A DNA stretch of 64,000 nt from Datura wrightii (taxonomy: Eukaryota > Streptophyta > Magnoliopsida > Solanales > Solanaceae): the NCBI GenBank assembly GCA_035772735.1, contig JASDFA010000002.1:7874001-7938000 (forward strand), written 5' to 3'. The translations under genes were made by a program, and so were the position numbers. The notes below the pieces were generated by a model. The model saw only the letters and a list, made by a program, of their open reading frames with translations, ran no database searches and was not told the origin of the DNA. Below, piece after piece: positions 22,930 through 33,348 of the stretch; position 1 is the first letter of the stretch; every line of letters starts with the position of its first letter.

Positions 22930-23700
22930 ATATCCTATCTTTGGGCAAGGAAGCTAAAGCAAAGGGTTGTATTTACCATATTGTTAGGGTTCGGGATGCA
23001 TAGGCAGAATCCCCGACTCTTCAGTCCATTCCTGTGGTCAGTGAATTTCCGAATGTATTCCCGGATGAGCTTCTTGGTATTCTCCTAGAGCGTGAGATTG
23101 ATTTCTCTATCGACACGCCACCAGATACATAACCTATATTCATTCCTCTTTACCGAATGACTCCTGCCGAGCTGAAGAAACTGAAGGAACAATTGAAAGA
23201 TTTGCTAGATAAAGGCTTTATCAGGGTAGTGCTTCACCGTGAGATGCATCGATTTTGTTTGTAAGAAAGAAGGATGGCCTACAAATGTGTATAGATCATC
23301 GGTATTTGAATGCTACTATTTAGAATAAATATCCCCTTCCAAGGATAGATGATTTGTTTGACCAGCTGCAGGGGGCGAGATATTTCTCCAAAATTGACTT
23401 AAGGTTAGGGTATCATCAGGTGCGAATCCAAGAGAAAGATATTCCAAAAATAGCTTTCAGGACCAAGTATGGTCATTTTGAATTCTTGGTCATGTCCTTC
23501 GGATTGATGAATGCCCCAGCAGCATTCATGGATTTGATGAACAACATCTTTAGGACATACTTAGATCTGTTTTTTATAGTGTTTATTGATGATATTCTGG
23601 TATATTCACGCTCAGAAGCTGAAAATAGAGATCATTTGCGAACTGCACTCTAGGTCCTCATAGATCACCGGTTTATGCAAAGTTCTCAAAATGTGAGTTA
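22930..23700 (+). pseudogene. F reverse transcriptase (broken)
   Basis: Blocks run from SEFPNVFPDELLGILLEREI (about 23038) through MTPAELKKLKEQLKDLLDKGF (about 23158) to DDLFDQLQGARYFSKIDLR, FEFLVMSFGLMNAPAAFMDL and the catalytic FIDDILVYS (23583-23609). TAA, TGA and TAG stops occur at about 23130, 23262 and 23651, and a frameshift separates the N-terminal blocks. The catalytic core itself (23354-23653) is open. Confidence 0.9.
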
Positions 23701-23712
23701 TGATTAAATTTT

Positions 23713-24360
23713 GTGGCTTTCTTGGGCCATTTCGTATCAGATGCAGGTATCCAGGTTGACTCACAGAAAAATAAAGCAGTAAAGACATGTCCTAGACCCA
23801 TGACTCCTACCGAGGTTCATAGCTTCCTAGGGTTAGCCGGGTATTACAGAAGGTTCGTGGAAGGATTCTCTACCTTATTAGCACCGTTGACAAGATTGAC
23901 TTAGAAGGCGGCTAAATTACACTGGATTGAGGCTTGTGAGAAAAGTTTCCGAGAACTGAAAAATAGATTGACATATGAACCAATATTATCCTTACCAGAA
24001 GGTCAAGAGGGCTATCCAATATGTTGTGATGCTTTAGGCATTGCATTAGGGTGTGTACTGATGAAGCATGGAAAGGTGATTGCCTATGCTTCGAGGAAAT
24101 TAAGGAAGCACGAAAAGAATTACCCCACCCACAATTTAGAATTGGTTGCAGTTGTTCATGATTTGAAAATTTGGAGGAACTATTTATATGGTGTTCATGT
24201 AGATATCTTTACGGATCACAAAAGCCTCCAATATATCTTCATGCAGAAGGAATTGAACTTACGACAGCACCGTTGGCTAGAGTTGCTGAAAGACTACAAC
24301 GTGAATATCTTGTATCACCCAAGGAAGGCTAACGTTGTAGCCGATGCCCTTAGCCACTGA
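23713..24360 (+). pseudogene. F RT connection and RNase H domain
   Basis: It begins with the RT thumb/connection (FLGHFVSDAGIQVD, EVHSFLGLAGYYRRFVEGF), then has a TAG at 23902. In the same frame follow RNase H blocks PICCDALGIALGCVLMKHG, IAYASRKLRKHEKNYPTHN, FTDHKSLQYIF and VVADALSH, with a final stop at 24358-24360. Confidence 0.9.
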
Positions 24361-25420
24361 ACCATAGGAGCCTAGAATATATGAGGCCAGAACAGCGAGA
24401 AATGGCTTAAGAGCTGCACCAGTTAGCTAATCTAGCAGTCCAGGTAGTAGATTTAGAGGATAATGGGGTCTCAGTTCATATGGTAGTGTCATCTCTAGCT
24501 GTAGAGGTAAAGGAGCGATAGTATAAGGACCCTAGCCTAGTGCAGCTCAGATAAAAGGTTCAACAGGGTGAACTATCAGCTTTTGAGTTAACAAGAGCTC
24601 TCTTCTCCCAGGTTCGACGAAGATTGACCATAATATAAAGGATATATATTGGTGGCCTGGAATGAAGAAAGGTGTAGCTGAGTTTGTAGCACAACGTCCT
24701 AATTGCTAGCAGGTAAAAGTTGAACATCATAAGCCCGACGGGCTGACTCAGGAGATAGTTGTACCTATGTGGAAATAGGAAGCAATTAATATGGATTTTG
24801 TTATAGGGTTACCTCACACCAGATGTAAATTCGACTCCATTTGGGTCATCGTCGACATGTTGAAGAAATAAGCCCATTTCTTACCAGTCGGGACTATATT
24901 TTCAGCCAAAGATTATGTTGAGTTATATATTAAGGAAATAGTCTGACTGAATGGCGTTCCAGCATCCATTAATTTTTATAGAGGGGAATAATTCACATCA
25001 AGATTCTGGCAGTCATTTCAAAAAGGTTTGGGGTCGTAGCTTAACTTGAGTTTAGCTTTCCACCCCCAGACAGATGGCCAGGATGAGCGCACCATTTAGA
25101 CACTCGAGGACATGTTGCAAGCGTGTGTGCTAGACTTTAGAGGGAGTTGGGATGAGCACCTACCTCTTATTGAGTTTGCATACAATAACAGTTATCATTG
25201 CGCTATTCAGATAGCCTCTTATGAGGCTTTATATGGGCGGAAATGTAGATCCCTCATAGGATGGTTAGAATTAGGGTAACCAAGGTTGATTGGACATGAT
25301 TTGATACATCAATCGAAAAAAAAAGGTGAAACTTATTAGAGAGCGTTTGCTAACAGCCCAGAGTCATTAGAAGTCCTATTACGATGTTCGGCATAGAGAC
25401 TTAGAGTTTGATGTTGATGA
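24361..25420 (+). pseudogene. F integrase (heavily decayed)
   Basis: The nucleotide sequence still aligns with the element C integrase. Examples are a sequence like ATATATTGGTGGCCTGGAAT near 24645, TGGATTTTGTTATAGGG near 24791 (first Asp area) and CAGACAGATGGCCAGGATGA near 25067 (Glu area). Frameshifts and many stops destroy the protein, which is the most decayed domain of F. Confidence 0.75.
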
Positions 25421-25834
25421 TTGGATATTCTTAAGGTTTCACCTATCAAGGGTGTTATGAGATTTGGCAAGATGGGCAAGCTTAGCCCTAGGTTCATCGG
25501 CCCATATCGGATCCTTCGAAGGATAGGCCAAGTAGCTTATGAGTTAGAACTGCCTTTTAGGGCTAGAATTTGTTCATCTAGTTTTCCATGTGTCAATGCT
25601 ATGAAAGTGTATAGGAGACCTTCTTGGGTTGTCCCAGTTGAGGATGTTCAAGTCACTGAAGAGTTTTCCTACGAAGAAATTCCAGTTGCAATACTAGATC
25701 GGCAGGTTCGTAGACTGAGGACTAAAGATGTAGCCTCTATTAAAGTCCTGTGGAGGAACAAAAATATAGAAGAGATGAATTGGGAAGCTGAGGACGACAT
25801 GAGGTCTAAATATCCTCACTTATTTCAGGCTTGA
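25421..25834 (+). pseudogene. F integrase C-terminus and chromodomain-type tail
   Basis: An open stretch of 137 codons carries VSPIKGVMRFGKMGKLSPRF, then VEDVQVTEEFSYEEIPVAIL, DRQVRRLRTKDVASIKVLWR and the terminal NWEAEDDMRSKYPHLF. It is the same tail as in element C (5722-6151) and supports the Tekay assignment. The open frame is short and cut off from integrase. Confidence 0.9.
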
Positions 25835-26057
25835 CTCAAATTGTGCAATTGAGGTGACATTATTGTTGAGTTATCGTCTTGTTGCTTATATTATCAGTAT
25901 TGATTAGCTGTTCATTTTTATGTTGTGGAGTAGTTGTTTGTAGCATCCTGTGAGATGCCTATGTTGAATTGTTTCTATGTTTTAGGTTTTCGGATAGTCC
26001 ATATTATAGAGGAGACTCTGCCGAAATTTTTTCGACAATGGTTAAAGTAGTGGATGA

Positions 26058-26999
26058 TGTTACACCCCGTAAGTTTCTATCATTTAACCGATGCGTGTGT
26101 ACATATGTTGAGAGTTTTGGAGTACGAGGCATTCAAGGAAGGGCACAGGGAGTGAGCATACAAGCACATCATCACGCGAACAGGAGGCCGAGGCCAAAGG
26201 CAGGGCGCCGCACTGTGCGGCCATGCCAGCATACTGGCCAGTGCATTACCCTATGCGTTGGTGTTGTGGCCATGCACCATCCCCCACCACCACCACCACC
26301 ACTACCACCATGACATCAAATAATATAAAATCCCTTAAGTCTTAAATGAATCATTCACTAACATTTCCTAAAACAAGAGCCTTGGCAGTACAAAGCTTCT
26401 CTCCAACTTTTCATTTAATTTAAGCAAAATTGCGTTGTTAAACTATGTTCAAATGCAAATTCATCTTGGATAGCAAGTTCTGTCTTATGAGGAACATTTC
26501 TATGGAGTTATTTCTTGAAATCTCGCTCTGATTACTGGAGTCCCCCTGAGTAAAAGATGTATAAATCACTTCTAATTGAGTCCTAAGTGTCCACAAGTGA
26601 TACATAAGTGTTTCTACATTCTAAACCCTCGGGAATTTGTATGCTTTCGGCTGAATTGGATAGAGTTTGAATTGTAGTTAATATTCTTAAAGGATATTGT
26701 TATTGTCCATTTTCTAGTATTGAAAATAGCTTTATTCTCTCAGTGTAGAGGCTGCAAATTGGAGGAATCACCGGCTTTAGGTTGGAACTTTTTGGGTAAG
26801 AGAGAATCAAAAATTGAGGTATGTTAAGACTAACCTCTTTGGCAAGTTAATCTCATCGAAACACTAATACGACTTCTATTTCTGTTATAACTTCAAAATT
26901 CGAGTGTTGTAGTTAGTCGCTATGAATGGGGTTGAGATTGTAACATAGTGTCCCTAGTTAGGGTTGATCGTATTTTGTACGGCCTCTCACTAGGGATAG
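26058..26999 (+). repeat. F 3' LTR (truncated)
   Basis: It starts TGTTACACCCCGTAAGTTTC and aligns with 18964-19870 of the 5' LTR. The match stops at GGGATAG (26999), and the next bases are the TG of the D' LTR. The second half of this LTR was not found elsewhere in the window. A (CCA)n tract lies at 26281-26311. Confidence 0.9.
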
Positions 27000-27439
27000 T
27001 GATAAGTTGGTAATTTACCAACTTATTAGGCTCTTAAGCATGAGGTTTAGCTTAGTTTTTAAGTCATTTAGATGAATTTTAAGCCCTTTTTTCCTTTTTA
27101 TGTGCAGATATGTGATTTAAAGAAAAAAGGCAAGAAGTGGAGTAAAAAGAAGGAAATCAGGTGAAAACCGGCGCTCCACTAGAGAACACCAGCGAAATAC
27201 CGACCAAACGCAGATGACCACATCTTTAAGGCCAAAACAGGTTCATAATAAACAATTGGAAAGGTGAAGGGTTAATCAAAGAAAAATGGTCAATGTTAGT
27301 CTCACAATCGGGATCAAGGGATGCATTTTTAATTGGTAGGGTAATTAAACTAAAGTGGCTAAAATCAAAAACGGCCTATGATCATTTCCTAACTAACTAT
27401 CCTAAAACCTATATAAATACCAACTACGAAAGTTCTAGA
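27000..27439 (+). repeat. D': partial LTR of an Athila/Tat-like element
   Basis: It starts TGATAAGTTGGTAATTTACC. The first 130 or so bases align with the D LTR at 46263 (TGATGAATTAGTAATTTACC), and after that the two diverge. A TATA-like CTATATAAATACC is at about 27409-27421. Its inner end and its partner LTR are not identifiable, so the right boundary is arbitrary. Confidence 0.6.
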
Positions 27440-27880
27440 TCCTCAACGCAGTATTGAACTGAACATGAATCCTCACTCACTCATGGTACCAGTTTGCATT
27501 GAATCTACCTATCCAATTCATGCACGGCTAAGCTACAACTACACATGCTAATAATATAAATATCATACAAAGATCCATAGAAGTCATGCAATTGCAATGA
27601 ACTACACAACTAACATAAAAAAATTAAATAGGGTCAACTTTTTTTCAAAAACATCAAACTAGTGCATTTATTGGCTGTAAAGTGATCCTAAGATACTTTT
27701 AATTAAACAGATAATAAAAATAACCTAAACATGTTGGTTCTACTAGATAGCATGCCCGAGGGAAGAGAAACACGGCAAGAAAAACCCTCGAATGAAAAAG
27801 ATACCCAAAAACTACAAATACACCGCCTTTTGAAAAACATGCTTCGTCCACAAAGCATCAACTGCAAGAACAAGGGAAAT
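27440..27880. other. Unassigned AT-rich stretch between D' and the ORF2 remnant of B
   Basis: It may hold the rest of the D' LTR, the 3' noncoding end of element B, or both. I see no LTR-B sequence here, so the expected 3' LTR of B is missing. No coding domain or RNA gene was recognised. Confidence 0.4.
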
Positions 27881-28276
27881 GGACATACCTTTGGTGCATT
27901 AATCAATCTTGTCATCTTGCGGAGGTGGTACCTCCGCTATAATAGTGGCTCTAGTAGTGGTCGGTGCACTCAATAGGACATCAATTGGGGGATTGCTTAC
28001 CCCCTCCATAGGAGCAGTCTCCAATCTGGCTGAATGTGGCTCCCCCAGAGGGTCCTCGCCACCCGTAAGCACTCTATGGGCAGAGGTGAAGCTTCTCGCT
28101 CCTCTAGCTCACTCCTACAACTCTGACATATGTTCATCATGAGTTCACAGGCTCTCCAATCTCTCCTGCTTTCTTTCCGTCTTCTCCTTCTTTTTCCACT
28201 TATTTGAGGGCTCGTCTCCAACCTTCTTTAATACCCTCTTCTTAACATTTCCTCCACTAACTGTAGACGGGACCCA
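27881..28276 (-). pseudogene. B ORF2, 3' part (beyond the E2 insertion)
   Basis: On the minus strand the frame that is open at 37787-38111 resumes here. It reads WVPSTVSGGN and then a Lys/Arg/Glu-rich stretch (VKKRVLKKVGDEPSNKWKKK), with TGA and TAG stops further on and a final TAA near 27885. Continuity across the ATATG duplication shows that E2 split one gene. The basic, coiled-coil-like end resembles the C-terminus of putative plant transposon proteins. The match is by eye only. Confidence 0.65.
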
Positions 28277-28281
28277 ATATG
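28277..28281. other. Target-site duplication of E2, left copy
   Basis: ATATG, repeated exactly at 37782-37786. Confidence 0.95.
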
Positions 28282-29701
28282 TGATCTTGGGCAAATTTAT
28301 ATGCTCAAGTGATACTCAAAGGTGTCATTTTAGCCTTGTTTATCTATCAATGTTTATACATTCTCATGTGATTGATAATAAAATGTGAATTTATACTAAC
28401 CAACATGATTAGCGTTGTTTTGCAGGTGAAATATAATTTTGGGAAGCTAAAATGCGTGTTGGGAGAGATTGGGGTTGGACTCGGATGTTAGCAAGGGAAA
28501 AAGCATTTGAAGGCACAAATTAAAGGGGCTCCGCGATGGAGCCGTGTCACGCTGCCATCGCGGATACCTTCTACCTGGATAGGGAATTTTGGCCAAAATC
28601 CAGTGAGGGTGCGCGTTGGGGCCGTGGCACGTTGGCCTAGCCCCGCGTTGCACATCGTGCCACGTTGGGCCTTATTACCTGGACTATCAACTTCCAGTAA
28701 GGGTCCGCATCAGTGCCGTGTCACGGAGGCAGTGCTCCGCAATGCACTCTGTGACACGTTGCTTGTTATTCCGGGAAAAATTCCCACTAGTATAAATAGA
28801 ACACTTAGGTTCATTTTTGATAATTCTGACTTGGTGGAGCAAGAACGTGGGTTACAGGCAGTTGAGGGGACGAAATTATCAGGGTTTTTCTCTATCTCCT
28901 TCTTCTTTAATTCAATTGCTTGTATGTTTAACACTCATTTAACGATGTTTAATCCACAAATGAGTGGCTAATTCTTCTTCTTGCTGAGGTTAACAACAAT
29001 TGTATTGAAATGTAGTTATTGATCAATTGGGTTTTTCATCTTTTCTTCCATGGTTGTTCTATTGATTCTTGTTCTTACTGCATTGATGTGTGGCCAATGT
29101 TAATGTATATCTAAAAAGTCCGGTTTCACTTGAGAGAGCAAGAAATTGGAAAGTTGTGAATCAATAGGATATGATCTTTTCTTAGTTTGGGAAAATTGAG
29201 AATTGATTTACCTTCAGGATAGAAATATACCTGAAAGTCATATTAGTCAATTAAGGAATCGGTTTTGTATGGCTAGAACATGAATTTCGTTTAATCACAG
29301 AAATGTAGGTGGACGGTTCATGATTCTTAAGTTGGGTTAAATACGAGAGTTTTAATCCATTGGCAATAATTCTTGACTAGCAACTGGAGGAAAGATTAAC
29401 CAAAAATTGTATCGATAATTAGTTTCTACACATGTTCATTTAGCCTCAGCATGCTCACATTCATAGTTCAGACTCACATTAGATATTCGTTTTAGATTTG
29501 GCATATAATTAGAAATCAAAATATCAAACTCTTCTTTGCACTATTGTCTTCATTTTTAGAGTAAGTATAGTAACACTTAAGTAGTTTGTTACCTTATCCC
29601 ATTCCCTGTGGGATCGATACTTGGCTTACTTAAGCCACTTTACTACTTGTTCGACCATGTGCACTTGCGTGTAGGAAATACCCCAGAGCAGACAGCGAAC
29701 A
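28282..29701 (+). repeat. E2 5' LTR
   Basis: TGATCTTGGG...GCGAACA, 1,420 bases, colinear with 36362-37781 with no net length change. TATAAATAG lies at 28791-28799. Confidence 0.96.
28525..28799 (+). promoter_or_regulatory. E2 LTR hairpin block and TATA box
   Basis: A GC-rich block contains the inverted repeat CGTGTCACGGAG (28717-28728) and CTCTGTGACACG (28747-28758). One arm base differs here, but the pairing is perfect in the 3' LTR (36797-36808, 36827-36838). About 30 bases later comes AAATTCCCACTAGTATAAATAG. The TATA box and LTR position support a promoter. The hairpin's role is inferred only from its position and reuse ahead of ORF2. Confidence 0.65.
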
Positions 29702-29707
29702 AGTTTT

Positions 29708-29725
29708 TGGCGCCGTTGCCGGGGA
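29708..29725 (+). other. E2 primer-binding site (tRNA-Asp)
   Basis: TGGCGCCGTTGCCGGGGA matches the plant tRNA-Asp 3' end used by Athila/Tat elements and starts six bases after the LTR end. Confidence 0.95.
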
Positions 29726-29831
29726 CTGGCAATTGGTGAATTTTTCTTAAGTGTAAATTTACTATTTTTTTTTCTTAAGTGTTGACAACTTGGTCTTAGC
29801 CTGTATTTCGCAGATATAATCTCTGTTGAAC

Positions 29832-31470
29832 ACTGGCAAGAGACAAGGAGCTGGTGGACTCATATTTAGAGCCTGAAATACAATTTCATCGTCAGTAGAG
29901 AGAAGCTCTAGAGAAAAAGCTGCAGTTGCTCAGACAAACAATCATGGAGCAACAACAGAATCCACCAGTAGTAAGGGCAATGCTAGTGCCCGAGGAAATG
30001 GCAGCTAGGCCGGTTCGCGAGGTGGCAATCCCACATGCTAACAATGTCACATCTAGCATCCGCAAACCTGAGCCAGGAGGGAGGTTTGAGCTCAAACAAA
30101 ACATGGTGCAATTGCTACACACCAGCGGGCAGTTCACAGGTCTCCCTCATGAGGATCCACAGCATATCTCCAAAATTTTTTAGAGATAAGTGACACTTAC
30201 ATCCCCACTGGAGTGTCATCAGATTATGAAAGGCTTACATTATTCCCATTTTCACTATTGGGAGAAGCCAAGAGGTGGTTGAAAGCTGAGCCACCTAATT
30301 CTATTACTACGTGGGATGATCTTGCAAGGAAATTCTTGATACGATTTTTTCCATCCGTTAAAAGAGCAAGACTTAGAAGTCAAATTCTAAGTTTCAAACA
30401 GAGAGAGGGGGAGAATCTATATCAGGCTTGGGAGAGATTCAAGTCCATGTTGCGGGATTGTCCACATCATCATCAATCCAATGATGTGCTGGTGCATACT
30501 TTTATAGAGGGCTTGGAATCCCACACAAAAATCTTGCTAGACTCAGCAGCTGGGGGACAAGCATTGGAGAAAACTTATGAGGAGCTGTATACCTTGTTAA
30601 ATCGTATTTCGCAAGAAAATCCAGAGTGGAATGCTGATTTGTCAAGAGGAGGAACAAGGAAAGCAGCAGGAGTTCTAGAAGTGGATGGTTTTATAGCTAT
30701 AGCTGCACAGATAGCTGCTTTAAAGAATCAACTCAGCACCCACTTCAGTAATATGACAATGAACCAGACTCAAGTCCCAGTGAATGTAGTGCAGCAAATT
30801 TGGTGTGAAGTGTGCGGGAGTAGTGAGCACTCAGCTGAGTGTTATGGAGCAAATCCTGACTCGGTGAACTTTGTGGGAAATGTACAGAGGAACAACCATC
30901 AACAGTATGGAAACAGCTACAATTCCAACTGGAGGAATCACCCGAATTTCTCTTGGGGTAGCAACAACCATCAAGGGCAAAGTTCGAGTCAGGGGGCGCA
31001 GAGGAATCAAGGAGGGCAGCAAAACTATCAAGAACAATATAGAAACAACAATGCACCTCCTCCCCCACCATCACCCAGCATTGAGGAGATGTTCAAGACA
31101 ATGATAGCTAACCAAGCTCAATTGCAGGCTGACTATGTGAAATTGGCAGCTGAGGTGAAGAACAACCAGTTAGCTACTAAGGCACTTGAATATCAATTTG
31201 GGCAATTTGCTGAAGCCCAAAACACCAGGCCTAGAGGAGGACTTCCGAGCGACACAGTTCCCAACCCCAAGTAGGTGAATGCAGTGACCACAAGGAGTGG
31301 TTTGCAGCTTAAAGAGGTGGAACCAGAAAGACCACCTCAATAATCGGGAGTAGCAGAAGTTGAGAGGGAGCAAAGTGAAGAGAGGGGGAAGAAAAAGGAA
31401 ACTGAATCAGAAAGACCACCACCCCCGTTCCCTCAAAGATTAAAGAAACACAAGGAGGAGGCGTGTTTCA
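29832..31470 (+). pseudogene. E2 gag (two breaks)
   Basis: The capsid/nucleocapsid protein region. The N-terminal part (about 29832-30183) reads ARDKELVDSYLEPE, then a TAG, then REALEKKLQLLRQ and QNMVQLLHTSGQFTGL. A small indel near 30165-30210 shifts the frame. From 30213 it is open for 353 codons: YERLTLFPFSLLGEAKRWLK, WDDLARKFLIRFFPS, WERFKSMLRDCPHHHQSNDV, SAAGGQALEKTYEELYTLL. A zinc-knuckle-like CEVCGSSEHSAEC lies near 30808-30846, followed by an Asn/Gln-rich stretch and TRPRGGLPSDT, with a TAG at 31273. The sequence then continues towards the protease with stops. It is very close to the E1 gag. Confidence 0.88.
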
Positions 31471-31919
31471 AGAAATTCATGGAGGTGCTGAAATAGGTAC
31501 ATATTAACTTACCTCTTGTTGATGTTTTGAAGGGAGTGCCGAAGTATGCAAAGTAAATTAAGGACATCGTGGTGAACAAAATTCGGTTGACTGAGTATGC
31601 TGCGGTAGCTCTCACGGAGGAGTGCACTTCCCAGATACAAAACCGATTGCCCACAAAGCTCAAAGATCCTAGGAGCTTTACTATACAAATTACAATTGGG
31701 CAGAGTATCCGAGCTCGCGGATTATGTGATTTGGGAGCGAGCATTAATTTGATGTCATCATCGGTATTCAAGAAGTTGGGTATAGGGAGTCCTAGACCAA
31801 CAACAGTGATCTTGCAACTAGCGAATCGGTCCTTAGCCAGACCTGAAGGAATTGTGGAGGATGTGTTGGTGATCAGCGTAATTGATCGAGCTGATGATGC
31901 TCAGATAGTTGAATCATGA
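31471..31919 (+). pseudogene. E2 protease, C-terminal half deleted
   Basis: The frame runs through LTEYAAVALTEECTSQIQNR to the active-site motif GLCDLGASINL (Asp codon 31728-31730) and LANRSLARPEGIVEDVL. In E1 the next part carries the flap and the ILGRPFLATGG block. Here it is replaced by unrelated residues and a stop at 31917-31919. Without that half the protease cannot fold or dimerise properly. Stops also precede 31569. Confidence 0.85.
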
Positions 31920-32299
31920 GAGTTAATGGGAAAACCACCGGAGTGATGTAAGCACTACTGGGGTGAGGACGGTGGTTGAGAGAAAACGTCCTTCACCCTA
32001 GAAGATGACTGAGCTGAATGACGTCGAGCCGCGACGGTAAACCAGGCGCTGCACGGGAGGCAACCCGTGAAATTTTTCTTTGTAAAATGTGAATAGATTT
32101 CTTTTTCTTTTTCTTTTTTTTTTTTGATTAACAACAAAATTGTGAGTTTTTATTTTTATTCTTATTTTTATTTTGAGAGAATCCTATGATTCTAACCAAT
32201 TTCTTGTCGTAAGATGAATTTCAGGTTCAACGGAGGGTAAACATGCAAGGAATCACAAAGGAAAATCCGAGGTATGAAAAATAATAAAAAGTGGCAAAA
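31920..32299 (+). other. E2 post-protease tail and AT-rich spacer
   Basis: It holds the conserved tail (GCCGCGACGGTAAACCAGGC at 32027-32046, then GGGAGGCAACCC) that E1 and B also carry shortly after their proteases. A pyrimidine-rich run follows at about 32099-32125. No coding domain is seen. Confidence 0.65.
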
Positions 32300-32665
32300 T
32301 AGTGAGCCAGGGCGATGGCTCCGTGTCACGGAGGAGGACCTCTGTGTTACCCTCCGTGACACGTTGAAGGTAATTCTGGAATTTTCACAAATTCCAGAAC
32401 ACCTACGCAATGGCTCCGTGTCATGGAGGGCATGCTCCGCGTTACCCTCCGTGACACGTTGAGGTGTATATCGCGACGGGTCACACCGGGTCACCGAGTG
32501 ACCGGCGCAAAATTCCCACTTTTTAACCCCGATTCCCCCTCATGTTTCCTCATTTTTCATACCCTCCGCGACCAACATCCCAAAAACCCCTCCCCCCTCA
32601 ACGTGACACGAACTTAGGCCCATAATTTTATCAAGTTTTCATCATTTCTTCCTATTTAAGGTATG
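32300..32665 (+). promoter_or_regulatory. E2 internal hairpin block resembling its own LTR promoter
   Basis: Two tandem units each form an inverted repeat. The arms are CGTGTCACGGAGG (32322-32334) with CCTCCGTGACACG (32351-32363), a perfect 13-base stem, and CGTGTCATGGAGG (32417-32429) with CCTCCGTGACACG (32446-32458). The same arms occur in the LTR at 28717-28758. After the block comes AAAATTCCCACT (32509-32520), identical to the sequence before the LTR TATA box, then TTTTAACC, and later CCTATTTAAGG at about 32651-32661. This suggests a second promoter about 0.7-0.8 kb ahead of ORF2. Promoter activity is inference. Confidence 0.55.
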
Positions 32666-33348
32666 TTCTTCAACTCTACCTCAATTCTTGTCGAATTTTT
32701 TCGATGTTGAACATGTGACATGAGAAAAACTTGCCCTAAGCAGAAATTAAGCTTAAATTCAATTGAATTATTGTTGATTGATGTTCGGAGTAACGGTTTG
32801 ATTGCTTGAACTCGATAATTACATAGCTTAATCGAATTTTTGATAAAATCATAGCTAGGGCTTAACTTTGAGTTTGAAATGGAAAAATTGAGTTGAACTA
32901 GTGAAATTCATGCTGGGTTGTACATGTGGGGTGAGATGAGTCGATTGTGCTAACTGTGACTATGCTAAAAGACCGACGGATTCTCGAGTTAAGAAAATAT
33001 TGGAAATTGCAAGAAATGGGTGAATTGTATAGGATCATGGAGTTAAAATTTTTCTTTTGTTTTTCCTTGCTAAGTGCTATGGGATAAAATGTTATCGATA
33101 GGCAAGGATTGTGGTTAGCTGTACGAAGTCTGAGTAGTACATGGAATATATACCGCAAAATTCTCCCAAGGCACTAAGCATATTTGTTATGTTTTGTTGT
33201 TTGTTTGTGTAAATAAGTACGATCTTGCCTTAATGTTGTAATTTTGGCTAAGGACTAAGTGTGGGGTAGCCTAGCTTAACCCAAGCTTAGTCGAAGCTAA
33301 TTTTAATTGGCTTAACATTGAACTTGTTTGTTTGGTTCGACAGGAACA

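Larger units (their letters stand above)
18964..26999 (+). mobile_element. F: Tekay-type chromovirus, 3' LTR truncated
   Basis: A plus-strand Ty3/gypsy element with a 1978-base 5' LTR, an initiator tRNA-Met primer site, gag, PR, RT, RNase H, a badly decayed integrase and a chromodomain-type tail. The 3' LTR (26058-26999) covers only the first 942 bases and is cut exactly where another LTR (D') begins. Many stops occur in gag, PR, RT and integrase. It is the same lineage as element C but has a different LTR sequence. Confidence 0.92.

Noticed and set aside
25969..26313. Open frame ending in a proline run
   Set aside because: It crosses from the F 3' noncoding sequence into the LTR, and the proline run is the CCA simple repeat.
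28507..28971. Open frame of 154 codons, repeated at 36587-37051
   Set aside because: Both copies lie in the E2 LTR across the promoter block and TATA box. Being duplicated simply reflects the LTR pair.
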